Positions 39,694 through 46,927 of a DNA stretch of 46,927 nucleotides are shown one piece after another. The notes beneath the pieces were generated by a model. It did no database searches and was not told the DNA's origin. It was given only the letters and a program-made list of their open reading frames with translations. A program made the position numbers and the translations under genes. The stretch comes from JAVBUY01 sp031552735 (GTDB taxonomy: Bacteria > Bacillota > Clostridia > Christensenellales > Aristaeellaceae): contig JAVBMF010000035.1 of NCBI GenBank assembly GCA_031552735.1, positions 1-46,927 on the forward strand, in the 5' to 3' direction. Position 1 is the stretch's first letter, and each line of letters opens with the position of its first letter.

Positions 39694-40839
39694 ATGAAGA
39701 AACGCATCATTTTGCTATTGTGTTCGTTGGGTCTGTGTCTTGCCGCCACTGCTGCGCTGGCCGATGGTTGGGATTTTTTGCATTCGGTGATTCGGCTTTC
39801 GGCCACCGCCGATGTGCAGCGATTGGCGGCGGAAAATGGGCTCACGCTGTCCCGATCCGAGCAGCGCACAAAGCGGGAATATCACATAAGCGGCCTCACC
39901 ATCGCGGGGCTGACCCCTAAAGCAGCCGTCGCCACGCAGTATCGTGCCATACCCATGTACAACTGTATGCTGTTTTTCGATGCTGGCGCCAATAGCGCAG
40001 CGCAGGAGCCGGGGCCTACCTACGCCGCTTTGTTCGACGCACTCACCGCGCAATACGGCCAGCCCGCGCAAACGACGACAACCAGCGACATACCGCACGC
40101 CATATGGAAGTATAAGGATTTATGGATCTCTCTCTATTGGAAAGAGAGCAGAGGCGTCATTGATTTCCCGCATGTCACGATGGAATACGATCCGTATATC
40201 GCTTATGAGTGGCATGACCACTTAAAATACCCGCCGTTCCCTTACCCGATCACCGAATACGCGGCCCGGGCGTTCGCGGAGACAAAGCAGCCCTTTTTGC
40301 TGCGCAACGGCATTCGCGGCGGTATGACGACCAGCGAAGTCATCATGGCCGAAGGCAAGGCGCCGTCCTCGCGATGGTGCACGGAAGCTATTGATTGCCT
40401 TTCGTATGAAGGTGTATCCATTGACGGCCGCGACGCCACGATAACCTACACATTTGAACGGCTTATCGATGGCGAGGCGTACGATGGGCCTCCGAACGCA
40501 TGGCTCATCTTCGTAGATGTGGTGTACACTGCCCCCTGCGCGACCGAGGCCGCCTATATCGCCGACTACCATGCGCTCAATCAGGAGTTGCCGGAGAAAT
40601 ATGGGCCCGATTGCTTTGGTGACGATACATGGTACGTTCCGGATACATACAAATATGGCGGCTACGGCAGTGAACAGACGATGTGTACTGTCTGGCCGGT
40701 CCGAGATGTCGCCATTGCGCACATACTGGGAACCTATGGCTCCGAATACCGGCATGGCATCAAGTATTCCTTTTTGAGCGAGTCAAATATAGGGTGGGAC
40801 ATCGACAACCTCTCTTCGTCGCGCAAACCTGATCTGTAA
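39694..40839 (+). CDS. Secreted protein with tandem BamE-like modules, function unknown
   Basis: 381 residues; AAGGAGCGTGCACGC precedes the ATG. The signal peptide covers about residues 1-23 (ILLLCSLGLCLAATAALA). The mature part has LFDALTAQYGQPAQ in the first half and a second unit starting LRNGIRGGMTTSEVIMAEG, the G-x-x-x-G-M-[ST]-x-x-E-V pattern of SmpA/BamE-like folds. The rest is aromatic-rich. It has lower GC and more common A/T-ending codons than its neighbours, hinting at a different history. A strong bidirectional terminator lies about 100 bases downstream. Confidence 0.72.
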   Translation: MKKRIILLLCSLGLCLAATAALADGWDFLHSVIRLSATADVQRLAAENGLTLSRSEQRTKREYHISGLTIAGLTPKAAVATQYRAIPMYNCMLFFDAGANSAAQEPGPTYAALFDALTAQYGQPAQTTTTSDIPHAIWKYKDLWISLYWKESRGVIDFPHVTMEYDPYIAYEWHDHLKYPPFPYPITEYAARAFAETKQPFLLRNGIRGGMTTSEVIMAEGKAPSSRWCTEAIDCLSYEGVSIDGRDATITYTFERLIDGEAYDGPPNAWLIFVDVVYTAPCATEAAYIADYHALNQELPEKYGPDCFGDDTWYVPDTYKYGGYGSEQTMCTVWPVRDVAIAHILGTYGSEYRHGIKYSFLSESNIGWDIDNLSSSRKPDL

Positions 40840-40939
40840 TGCCTTCCGGCGGGTATCGCAGCCTTCGTGGGCAAAGCTGCCAGAAATGTAGGGAGCCACG
40901 CATCAGGAAACGATTTCCCGCTAGGGATTAACCGCATAT

Positions 40940-40976
40940 AAAAAAGGTTTGGGAAGCGACGCTCCCAAACCTTTTG
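40940..40976. terminator. Bidirectional intrinsic terminator
   Basis: AAAAGGTTTGGGA and TCCCAAACCTTTT form a long stem. It separates the rightward secreted-protein genes from the leftward pyruvylation cluster. Confidence 0.88.
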
Positions 40977-40978
40977 GT

Positions 40979-42127
40979 TTATCCCAGAATGCGCTTGAGC
41001 ACCCGCCTCGCCTTGCCCACCGCACGCTCGATCAGTGTTTTCGGCTGTAATCCGGCAGCTAGTGCGGCGCTGAACCCGGCTTTTTTGAATACTGCGAAGA
41101 ACCGCGCGCGCCGCTCGTGCGCAGGCACTGGCCCGACGATGCTGGGATTAAAGCGAATGCAAGCCATCGGGTCAACCGGCGTATGCCGTACATCGGCGTG
41201 CACAGTATCCAGCAGCGCCTGCCCCTTTTCGCTGCCGACCAGCACCATCGACAGCCCCCGGTCGTCGTCCCAGTCGGGCAGCACCTGCTGCGCGCCCCAC
41301 AGGTCAGCCAACGTCAGGTCGGCCTGCCGCTTTTCGCCCGCAAAGGGGCACTGATGGCAGCTGGGGCGCAGGCACAGGTTGCGCAAAAAGGCGATCATGA
41401 ACGGGTCCTCGGTCTGCCCGGCGGCGTAGGTCGTGCCATCGTCAAACGCGGCGGCCACGCAGAAGTCCTTCCACCCGCGCTGCTTGTCGCGGAAGGAGAA
41501 TCGCGTCACCTTCGCGCCGCGCCGTTGCTGCATCTCTTGCAGATACGCGGCAAACACCGTCGGCGACGGCGTGCCGTGGCACACCAGGTCGATGGTGGTC
41601 AGCCCGTCGGGCGCGCCACCCAGGTGCGCGTACAGCCCGGCCACCTGACACGGCGTACCGGAAAACAGCACCTCGCACCCGGCATCCAGCGCCGCGTGCA
41701 CCTGCGCAAAAGCGTCGCCCAGATCGCCCTGCAAGTACTTCGAACCACGCAGTGCCGCAAGCGCGGTTTCGTCATCGGCCTGCGCGTGCCGCAGCGTGAA
41801 GTCCGGCGCAAACGCCGCGCCAAAGACCGTGCCGCCGTTCGCTAAAACCTGCCGCGCCATGGGTGTAAACACGCCGCCGGAGGAACTGCCCTCGCGCACC
41901 GCGCCATCCTTGGCGCATGCCGCGACCGCTTGCCGCCAGGGCCGCGCCGCTGCCCGATCCACCGGGCACAGCCTGCGGCACGCGCCGCAGTTTGTGCAGC
42001 GCACATCGTCGATCTCGGGATATAAAAAGCCCTCGTCATCGCGCCGCATGGCCATCGCGCCAAATTTGCACGCCTTCAGGCACGCACCGCAGCCGGTGCA
42101 TGTCGCCCTGTCCCGCACGTCGCTCAT
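40979..42127 (-). CDS. FrhB-like iron-sulfur flavoprotein of polysaccharide clusters
   Basis: 382 residues from the ATG at 42127, chosen for spacing to AAGGGAG; an ATG at 42133 would overlap the flippase stop. Two 4Fe-4S sites open the protein, CTGCGACLKAC and CTNCGACRRLCP. The coenzyme F420 hydrogenase beta-subunit (FrhB) N and C domains follow, with SSGGVFTPMARQVL, GTPCQVAGLYAHLGG and CHGTPSPTVFAAYL. Members near pyruvyl-transferase and flippase genes are thought to act in glycan pyruvylation or modification rather than with F420; the exact reaction is not known. Confidence 0.9.
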   Translation of the reverse strand: MSDVRDRATCTGCGACLKACKFGAMAMRRDDEGFLYPEIDDVRCTNCGACRRLCPVDRAAARPWRQAVAACAKDGAVREGSSSGGVFTPMARQVLANGGTVFGAAFAPDFTLRHAQADDETALAALRGSKYLQGDLGDAFAQVHAALDAGCEVLFSGTPCQVAGLYAHLGGAPDGLTTIDLVCHGTPSPTVFAAYLQEMQQRRGAKVTRFSFRDKQRGWKDFCVAAAFDDGTTYAAGQTEDPFMIAFLRNLCLRPSCHQCPFAGEKRQADLTLADLWGAQQVLPDWDDDRGLSMVLVGSEKGQALLDTVHADVRHTPVDPMACIRFNPSIVGPVPAHERRARFFAVFKKAGFSAALAAGLQPKTLIERAVGKARRVLKRILG

Positions 42128-42129
42128 GG

Positions 42130-43662
42130 TCATGCTCCCTTCGCGCGCCGCAGCAGCATGCTGCCCACCAGCGCCTTCTCGTCGTGATTCATCGCCTTGT
42201 ACATGCACGCGCAGTGCACGCCACCCACCAGCGCGATGCGCACCAGCAGCGTCAGCCAGCCGTTCTGCGGGATCAGCACCGTCAGGCACGCGACCGCCGC
42301 GCTCACCAGCAGCGCGGGGCCAATCTTGTGCAGCGTATCGCGGAAAAAGCGCGGGATGTTCAGCCCGATCTTTTTATAATAATACCAGTTGACGATCAAG
42401 ATGTTGCCAACCACCAGTGAAATCACCGTGCCGATTGCCGCGCCCATCGGACCCATAAACCGCGCCAGATAGATGCTGAGCACCACATTGCCCACCGAGA
42501 TGGCCGCCAGCACAACCGCGCGGAACGCGTGCTTGTTCATCGCTTCCACAATGCTGATGCCGGTGGTCTGGAACAGCGGGATCAGCAGCGCCAGCATCAG
42601 CATCAGCGTGATGGCATAGGTTTGCCCCACATCGCTGCCCAGTGTGTCGCCAATCCACAGCGTCAGGAACTGCTGCCCGCACGCGCCAAAGCCGACGATG
42701 ATCAGGCTGATCACCATCAATTGCAAGCGGCCCACGCGAATCATCAGGTCGGTCATCTGCTCGTTGTCGGCCTCCTTGACCACCATGCGCGTCGCCATCG
42801 GCAGGAAGAACCCGCCCAGCGCCCCGGCAAAGTCGCGGAAATACTGCACAATCAGGCTGGAGATGTTGGTGATCGCCGCCATATACAGCGACAGCTTGCC
42901 AATGATCAGGCGATCGACATTCCAGTACAGCTCGTTCATCAGCATGTTCAGGAAAATATAGAACGAATAGGTGAACAGCTCCTTGAGCAGCCCGCGATCA
43001 AACCCGGTAAAGCGCACGCGCACATGCACCGCGAACACCGCATACAGCAGGCTAACAATGGTCATCACGATGTTAAAGGCCGTGTCAACCAGCATGATGT
43101 GCAGCGCGCTGGTGCCGCTGTGCAGCATGACCGCCACAATGATGGCGCGCAGCAACAGGCGCGTAATGCCCAGCGCGCGCCGGAACACAAACTTTTCCAT
43201 GCCGCTCAGCGCCGAGGGGAACGCCGTCGCCAGCATCGAAATGGTCATATTGAACACCATCACCAGGAACATCGCGCGCGCCTGCGACAGCATCTCGGGC
43301 GGCGAACCGGCGGGAAGCAGCGCCTCTACCTTCAGGTACAGGAACGCGCCCGCCACCGCGATCACCGCGCCAATGATCACATACAGCATGACCACCATGC
43401 CCATGAAGCTTTCCATGCGCTTGGGGTCGTTTTCGGCGCGGTACTTGGCCACATAGCGGATCACCGCGTTACCCAGGCCAAAGTCCAGCACCCCGAAGTA
43501 CGTCACGAAAGAGCCAATCAATTGATACAGGCTGTACTGCTCGCGCCCCAGCGTGCGCACCAGCAGCGGAGAGATCACCAGCCCGACGATCACGTTGAGC
43601 ACAATGGTGAGATACGACAGCACCGCGCCCCAGCGGTATTCCTGCCTAAGTGTCATCTTCAT
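42130..43662 (-). CDS. Wzx-type polysaccharide flippase (MOP family)
   Basis: 510 residues with about fourteen hydrophobic segments spread over the whole length. YLTIVLNVIVGLVISPLLVR and YFGVLDFGLGNAVIRYVAKY at the N-terminus are the hallmark of Wzx/RfbX flippases, which turn lipid-linked oligosaccharides to the outer face. The last loop is basic. It overlaps the pyruvyl-transferase gene by 4 bases and the FrhB gene follows directly, so the three are coupled. Confidence 0.93.
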   Translation of the reverse strand: MKMTLRQEYRWGAVLSYLTIVLNVIVGLVISPLLVRTLGREQYSLYQLIGSFVTYFGVLDFGLGNAVIRYVAKYRAENDPKRMESFMGMVVMLYVIIGAVIAVAGAFLYLKVEALLPAGSPPEMLSQARAMFLVMVFNMTISMLATAFPSALSGMEKFVFRRALGITRLLLRAIIVAVMLHSGTSALHIMLVDTAFNIVMTIVSLLYAVFAVHVRVRFTGFDRGLLKELFTYSFYIFLNMLMNELYWNVDRLIIGKLSLYMAAITNISSLIVQYFRDFAGALGGFFLPMATRMVVKEADNEQMTDLMIRVGRLQLMVISLIIVGFGACGQQFLTLWIGDTLGSDVGQTYAITLMLMLALLIPLFQTTGISIVEAMNKHAFRAVVLAAISVGNVVLSIYLARFMGPMGAAIGTVISLVVGNILIVNWYYYKKIGLNIPRFFRDTLHKIGPALLVSAAVACLTVLIPQNGWLTLLVRIALVGGVHCACMYKAMNHDEKALVGSMLLRRAKGA

Positions 43663-44846
43663 CGGCGCGCCTCCGTCCAGCCCAGCACCGTGCGCACAGC
43701 CTCGGCGGCCTTCTCGCGCATCTTGGGCGCGGCCTCGTGCAGCAGCGCGCGCTCGGCCCGCTCCCCGGCGATCAGCGCGTCAAAGGCGCGGGTCAGTTCG
43801 GCGGCGGACGATAGCTCCTGCACCGGCAGCACATGCCCAGCCTCGTCGCCATACAGGTCGCGCGCGATGCCGCGCGCCTTGACCGAATACCCCAGCACCA
43901 GCGTGGGCACGCCGGTGGAATACGCGGCGATGCTCGCGTGCGTACGCGCGGCGATCAGGCAGCGCATCTGCGCGATGATGTGCTTGATTTGCGGCGCGGT
44001 GTACACCCGGTCCACCAGCAGCACACGCGGCTCGACGGCAAACGCCGCCTTCAGCGCCGACAGCGTGCGCATGTCGTCATCATGGGGCCAGCGCACATGC
44101 GGCAGCAGCGCCACAGCACCATCCGTGACGTTCAGGATGTGGCGGATCAGCGCGATCATCGCGTCCATCGCATGCGCCGCGTCCCGCGCGTGCTCCAGCG
44201 CCAACGGACTGATGTTCAACCCCACGGTGTTGCCCGGCAAAAATCCCTGCGGCAGTGCCACCGGTTCCGGCGCCAGCGTGAACGCCGGATCGGCGCTCCT
44301 TACGGCGGGCAGCCCGGCGTCTTTCAGCGCGGCATAGGTGATGCTCTCGCGGGCAAAGATCGCGCGGTAGCTGGACAGATCGGCCAGCATCTCGGCGTCG
44401 GCCAGCGACTCCGGCTCGATAGAGCAGCCCCACAGCGCCGTCGGCTTGCCCATGCGCGCGAGTTGGCGGTTGACCACATAGAGCATTTCCGGCCGCGTAT
44501 AGCAATACGTATCGCCGCCCACCGACAGGCACGCATCGGCATGCCGCGCGGCGCGCAGCATCGGCGCCTGTGTGCGCGCGACAATGGTATCGCGGCTCGC
44601 GCCGGTGCGGTCGTTGATGGAATTGATCAGGCGGTCGATGGACAGCGGACGGATGCCGTGCGGCACGATGCGCGACACACCGGGGATGCCGACGGCCCGG
44701 TCGCCCTCGGCGCGCAGGCTGGCGACCTCAACGCGCGCATCTGGGCGCGCGCTGTGAATCAGCGCCGTCGTGCTGACCGCGATGGCCTCACAGCCTCGGT
44801 TGTCCTTGCCGCCGTGTCCATAAAGCAGGATGGTCGGGTGTTGCAT
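43659..44846 (-). CDS. Polysaccharide pyruvyl transferase
   Basis: 395 residues from the ATG at 44846; the ribosome binding site GAGG is about 12 bases away and weak. The CsaB/WcaK family motif set is present: LLYGHGGKDNRGCEAIAVST, then CLSVGGDTYCY, then FARESITYAALKDAG and ARTHASIAAYSTGVPTLVLG. These enzymes transfer pyruvate from phosphoenolpyruvate to a sugar as a ketal; in Gram-positives such ketals anchor S-layer proteins through SLH domains. No SLH protein is seen here. Confidence 0.92.
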   Translation of the reverse strand: MQHPTILLYGHGGKDNRGCEAIAVSTTALIHSARPDARVEVASLRAEGDRAVGIPGVSRIVPHGIRPLSIDRLINSINDRTGASRDTIVARTQAPMLRAARHADACLSVGGDTYCYTRPEMLYVVNRQLARMGKPTALWGCSIEPESLADAEMLADLSSYRAIFARESITYAALKDAGLPAVRSADPAFTLAPEPVALPQGFLPGNTVGLNISPLALEHARDAAHAMDAMIALIRHILNVTDGAVALLPHVRWPHDDDMRTLSALKAAFAVEPRVLLVDRVYTAPQIKHIIAQMRCLIAARTHASIAAYSTGVPTLVLGYSVKARGIARDLYGDEAGHVLPVQELSSAAELTRAFDALIAGERAERALLHEAAPKMREKAAEAVRTVLGWTEARR

Positions 44847-44868
44847 GCGCGTGGATTCCTCACATTCC

Positions 44869-45768
44869 TTATTGTATCCGGCGGCACAGCATACCGCCCA
44901 GCCCCAGCGCGGCCATGCTCCACAGCGGAAGCTGGCGCGCGGGCAGCGCAACCGGAGAAATGCCGCGATTGACGCGGCGCAGGTCATCGGCAGTCAGCGC
45001 GCGCTGGCCATCGCGGTGGCGCAGCCCGGCGTGCAGCTCCATAAAGTCGCGGTAATGCGTCGCCTTGATGCGGTGCCGCCGCAGCAGCGCATCCATTTCG
45101 TCCAGCATGGGCGCATGCGCCGCCATCGCGCCGGTTTTGCTGCGCGCCATCGCCGAGTCAGGCCGCTCGGCGTAGCGATAGACCACCTGCGGCGTGTGTG
45201 CGATATGGCGCGCGGCCAGCGTCGCCGACAGATTAAACAGCACGTCCTCGCCGATGCGGATGCCCTCGGGCAGCGTCAGTCGGTGTTCCAGCAGGAACGC
45301 GCGGCGGTACAGATGCGCCCATACCGCGTTGTACTGGCCATCGCAACGCACCAGCGCGGACAGCATCTGCTCGCGGGAAACATCGGGCGACAGCGTGTGC
45401 ACAGTGTGCTGATCTGCATAGTCCCCGGTGACCAGATCGGCGCTTTGCGCATCGGCGGTGGCGACGAGCTGCGCCAGCGCATCCGGCGGCAGTGTGTCGT
45501 CCGCGTCGGCAAAGGCGATGTATGCGCCGGTCGCTGCCGACATGCCCACGTTGCGCGCCGCCGACACACCCCGGTTGACCTGATGGATCACGCGCACGCG
45601 CGCGTCGGCTTCGGCGGCCTGGTCAGCGATGCTGCCGGTGCGGTCGGTGCTGCCATCGTCGATGACCAGCATCTCGATATCGGTCAATGTCTGCGCGCGC
45701 AGGGCGTCCAGGCACGCGCACAGCGTTGCCTCCGCCTGATACGCGGGCACAATCACACTCACCTTCAC
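44869..45768 (-). CDS. Family 2 glycosyltransferase
   Basis: 299 residues from a GTG at 45768, which has GGGAGG 8 bases upstream. KVSVIVPAYQAEATLCACLD, MLVIDDGSTDRTGSIAD, NRGVSAARNVGM and YIAFADADDTLPPDAL are GT2 motifs. The C-terminus is basic and short. It closely resembles the next enzyme (45765-46766) in its first 120 residues, including ADDTLPPDAL, so the two probably arose by duplication. Substrate unknown. Confidence 0.88.
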   Translation of the reverse strand: MKVSVIVPAYQAEATLCACLDALRAQTLTDIEMLVIDDGSTDRTGSIADQAAEADARVRVIHQVNRGVSAARNVGMSAATGAYIAFADADDTLPPDALAQLVATADAQSADLVTGDYADQHTVHTLSPDVSREQMLSALVRCDGQYNAVWAHLYRRAFLLEHRLTLPEGIRIGEDVLFNLSATLAARHIAHTPQVVYRYAERPDSAMARSKTGAMAAHAPMLDEMDALLRRHRIKATHYRDFMELHAGLRHRDGQRALTADDLRRVNRGISPVALPARQLPLWSMAALGLGGMLCRRIQ

Positions 45769-46766
45769 GCGCGCGCCTCCCTTCGCAGCAGCCGCGCGGG
45801 CAAGCGCTTGGCCCGCGTCCACAGCTTGGCAAGCTGGCGGCCGACGATGCCCATCGGCCCGGTGAAGGCATACAGCAGCGGATAGCATCCCGCCCTGACC
45901 ACCGCGTACAGCGGCTTTTGCAGTGCGGGCAAGCGTCGCGGGACAACCCCCTCCAGCACGGCGGGGCGCACCTCGCGGTTGAACGCCGACAGCACGCCAA
46001 AGATGCCGCGCGCCTTGTACAGCCGCAGCACATGGCTGTGGCAATACGCGCGGAAGTACGTCTCGCGCAGGCCCAGTTGGCACAGCAGCGCGCGCATCGC
46101 TGCCAGCCAAGGCAGGTGGCGCGCGTAGTGCTGCTCGCGCGTAACCCCATGCATCGCCGAGCCGCCGTGCATCCGGTAGGTATAGGTCACCTCGCGCACC
46201 AGCGCGGTGCTACCCGCGCGGGCATATAACTCCAGATTAAACAGCGCGTCCTCTCCGATTTTCAGCCCTTCCATAAAGCGCGTATCGCCGATCAGCGCGC
46301 GGCTGTACAGCTTGTTGCAGGGGCTGTTGAGTACGCGGTCACCGTCAATCAGCGCGCGAATCTGTTGATCGCGCGTGGTCAGCGGCCGCAGCGGCGTCAG
46401 CACATAGCGTTCCCCGGCGCGATCGTCCTCGGCAATCAGGCCGCAGACGATGTCGGCATCGCCGCACAGCTTACCCAGTGCATCGGGCGGCAGCGTGTCG
46501 TCTGCATCGACAAAGGCAACGCGCTCGCCGCGCGCGGCATGTAGCCCCGCATTGCGCGCCGCCGACACCCCGCGGTTTTCCCCATGCAGCACCGCGACGC
46601 GCGGCTCTTGCGCCGCGTAGGCATCGGCAATGTCGCTGCTGCCATCGGTACTACCGTCGTCCACCACAATGATCTCGATATCGCGCTCGGTCTGCGCGCA
46701 CAGCGAGTCCAGGCACGCGCGCAGATAGGGCGCGGCGTTATAGCACGGCACGATGACACTGATCAC
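45765..46766 (-). CDS. Family 2 glycosyltransferase
   Basis: 333 residues from a GTG at 46766 (AAAGGAGGGG upstream). SVIVPCYNAAPYLRACLDSL, IIVVDDGSTDGSSDIADAYA, GVSAARNAGLHAARGERVAF and VDADDTLPPDALGKLC mark the GT2 domain; KIGEDALFNLELYARAG is the second conserved block. A basic C-terminal region (WTRAKRLPARLLRREAR) suggests membrane contact. It overlaps the next GT2 gene by 4 bases (GTGA). Confidence 0.9.
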   Translation of the reverse strand: MISVIVPCYNAAPYLRACLDSLCAQTERDIEIIVVDDGSTDGSSDIADAYAAQEPRVAVLHGENRGVSAARNAGLHAARGERVAFVDADDTLPPDALGKLCGDADIVCGLIAEDDRAGERYVLTPLRPLTTRDQQIRALIDGDRVLNSPCNKLYSRALIGDTRFMEGLKIGEDALFNLELYARAGSTALVREVTYTYRMHGGSAMHGVTREQHYARHLPWLAAMRALLCQLGLRETYFRAYCHSHVLRLYKARGIFGVLSAFNREVRPAVLEGVVPRRLPALQKPLYAVVRAGCYPLLYAFTGPMGIVGRQLAKLWTRAKRLPARLLRREARA

Positions 46767-46785
46767 GCGCGCCCCTCCTTTGCGT

Positions 46786-46927
46786 TCAGGTTTTTTCCAC
46801 CAGATTCATGACCCGCCGCGCGTCGCCGCGCAGCCAGGCCAGTGCCAGCACACGCGCGCGCCATTGGGTGCGGATGCCCTTGCCGGTTTTCAGCAGGTAT
46901 ACCGGCAGCGCCCCGCCAAAGATCAGC
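46786..46927 (-). CDS. C-terminal fragment of an unknown gene in the glycan cluster
   Basis: The last 46 residues of a leftward gene whose start lies beyond the window. It ends ...RRVMNLVEKT before a TGA 19 bases ahead of the next GTG start. The stretch LPVYLLKTGKGIRTQWRARV has the basic, hydrophobic look of glycosyltransferase C-termini such as those of the two neighbours, but that is too little for a family call. Confidence 0.5.
   Translation of the reverse strand, partial: LIFGGALPVYLLKTGKGIRTQWRARVLALAWLRGDARRVMNLVEKT

Noticed and set aside
42529..44337. Long rightward reading frame (602 codons)
   Set aside because: Antisense to the flippase and pyruvyl-transferase genes; low-complexity Gln/Arg/His composition.
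1..46927. CRISPR arrays, tRNAs, rRNAs and insertion sequences
   Set aside because: No regularly spaced direct repeats, cloverleaf-like sequences, rRNA segments or transposase motifs were found on reading all gaps.

Overview
This window looks like a GC-rich chromosomal segment of a spore-forming member of the Firmicutes, most likely the class Clostridia. Supporting signs are an alpha/beta-type small acid-soluble spore protein, a class B sortase, DnaD- and DnaC-like primosomal proteins, the rpmH-rnpA-yidD-yidC(spoIIIJ)-jag block, a lysine riboswitch, and strong Shine-Dalgarno sequences with frequent GTG starts. The order or genus cannot be fixed from sequence reading alone. It is not a prophage or plasmid: no integrase, transposase, tRNA, rRNA or CRISPR array was seen.

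Layout. 1-2853: the end of a DtxR/MntR-type metalloregulator, then an OmpR-type response regulator and a PAS-containing sensor kinase. 2908-4941: a zinc-ribbon, membrane-anchored TPR protein. 4942-5268: a noncoding stretch with a small inverted-repeat element between two copies of a hairpin. 5269-9509: a tight reverse-strand operon (methyltransferase, Hsp33, TPR protein, HEAT-like protein). 9541-11300: a spore protein, a DUF624/YesL-like membrane protein and an unrecognised helical protein. 11379-14927: a lysine-riboswitch-controlled operon asd-dapA-dapB, in which DapB is fused to the two ACT domains normally found at the end of aspartokinase. 15036-19266: a sortase B homologue, a small membrane protein, a PNPOx-fold flavoprotein, and a DnaD/DnaC-like pair. 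19368-21733: three small secreted proteins, two of them paralogues. 21853-26423: dnaE and a secreted transglutaminase-like protein. 26476-29409: the rpmH-to-jag block behind a near-consensus promoter. 29410-29993: a noncoding segment very rich in hairpins, including a long-range 20-bp helix. 29994-30633: a divergent ribbon-helix-helix protein and SLOG-fold protein. 30665-32686: a branching enzyme of the eukaryote-like type.

32761-46927 is a cell-envelope glycan region. Three GT2 enzymes and a GT-C membrane glycosyltransferase run leftward from 37526. A further GT2 gene and two secreted proteins run rightward from 37622. A leftward cluster from the right edge holds a glycan-gene fragment, two GT2 enzymes, a polysaccharide pyruvyl transferase, a Wzx-type flippase and an FrhB-like iron-sulfur protein. 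Together these could make, flip and decorate a lipid-linked surface polymer; the structure of the product cannot be told from sequence.

The most unusual items are the DapB-ACT(2) fusion, the structured noncoding segment after jag, the miniature inverted-repeat element at about 5.1-5.25 kb, and the sortase that appears to lack its catalytic arginine. Many long reading frames antisense to real genes are shadows of the GC-rich code and were left out.
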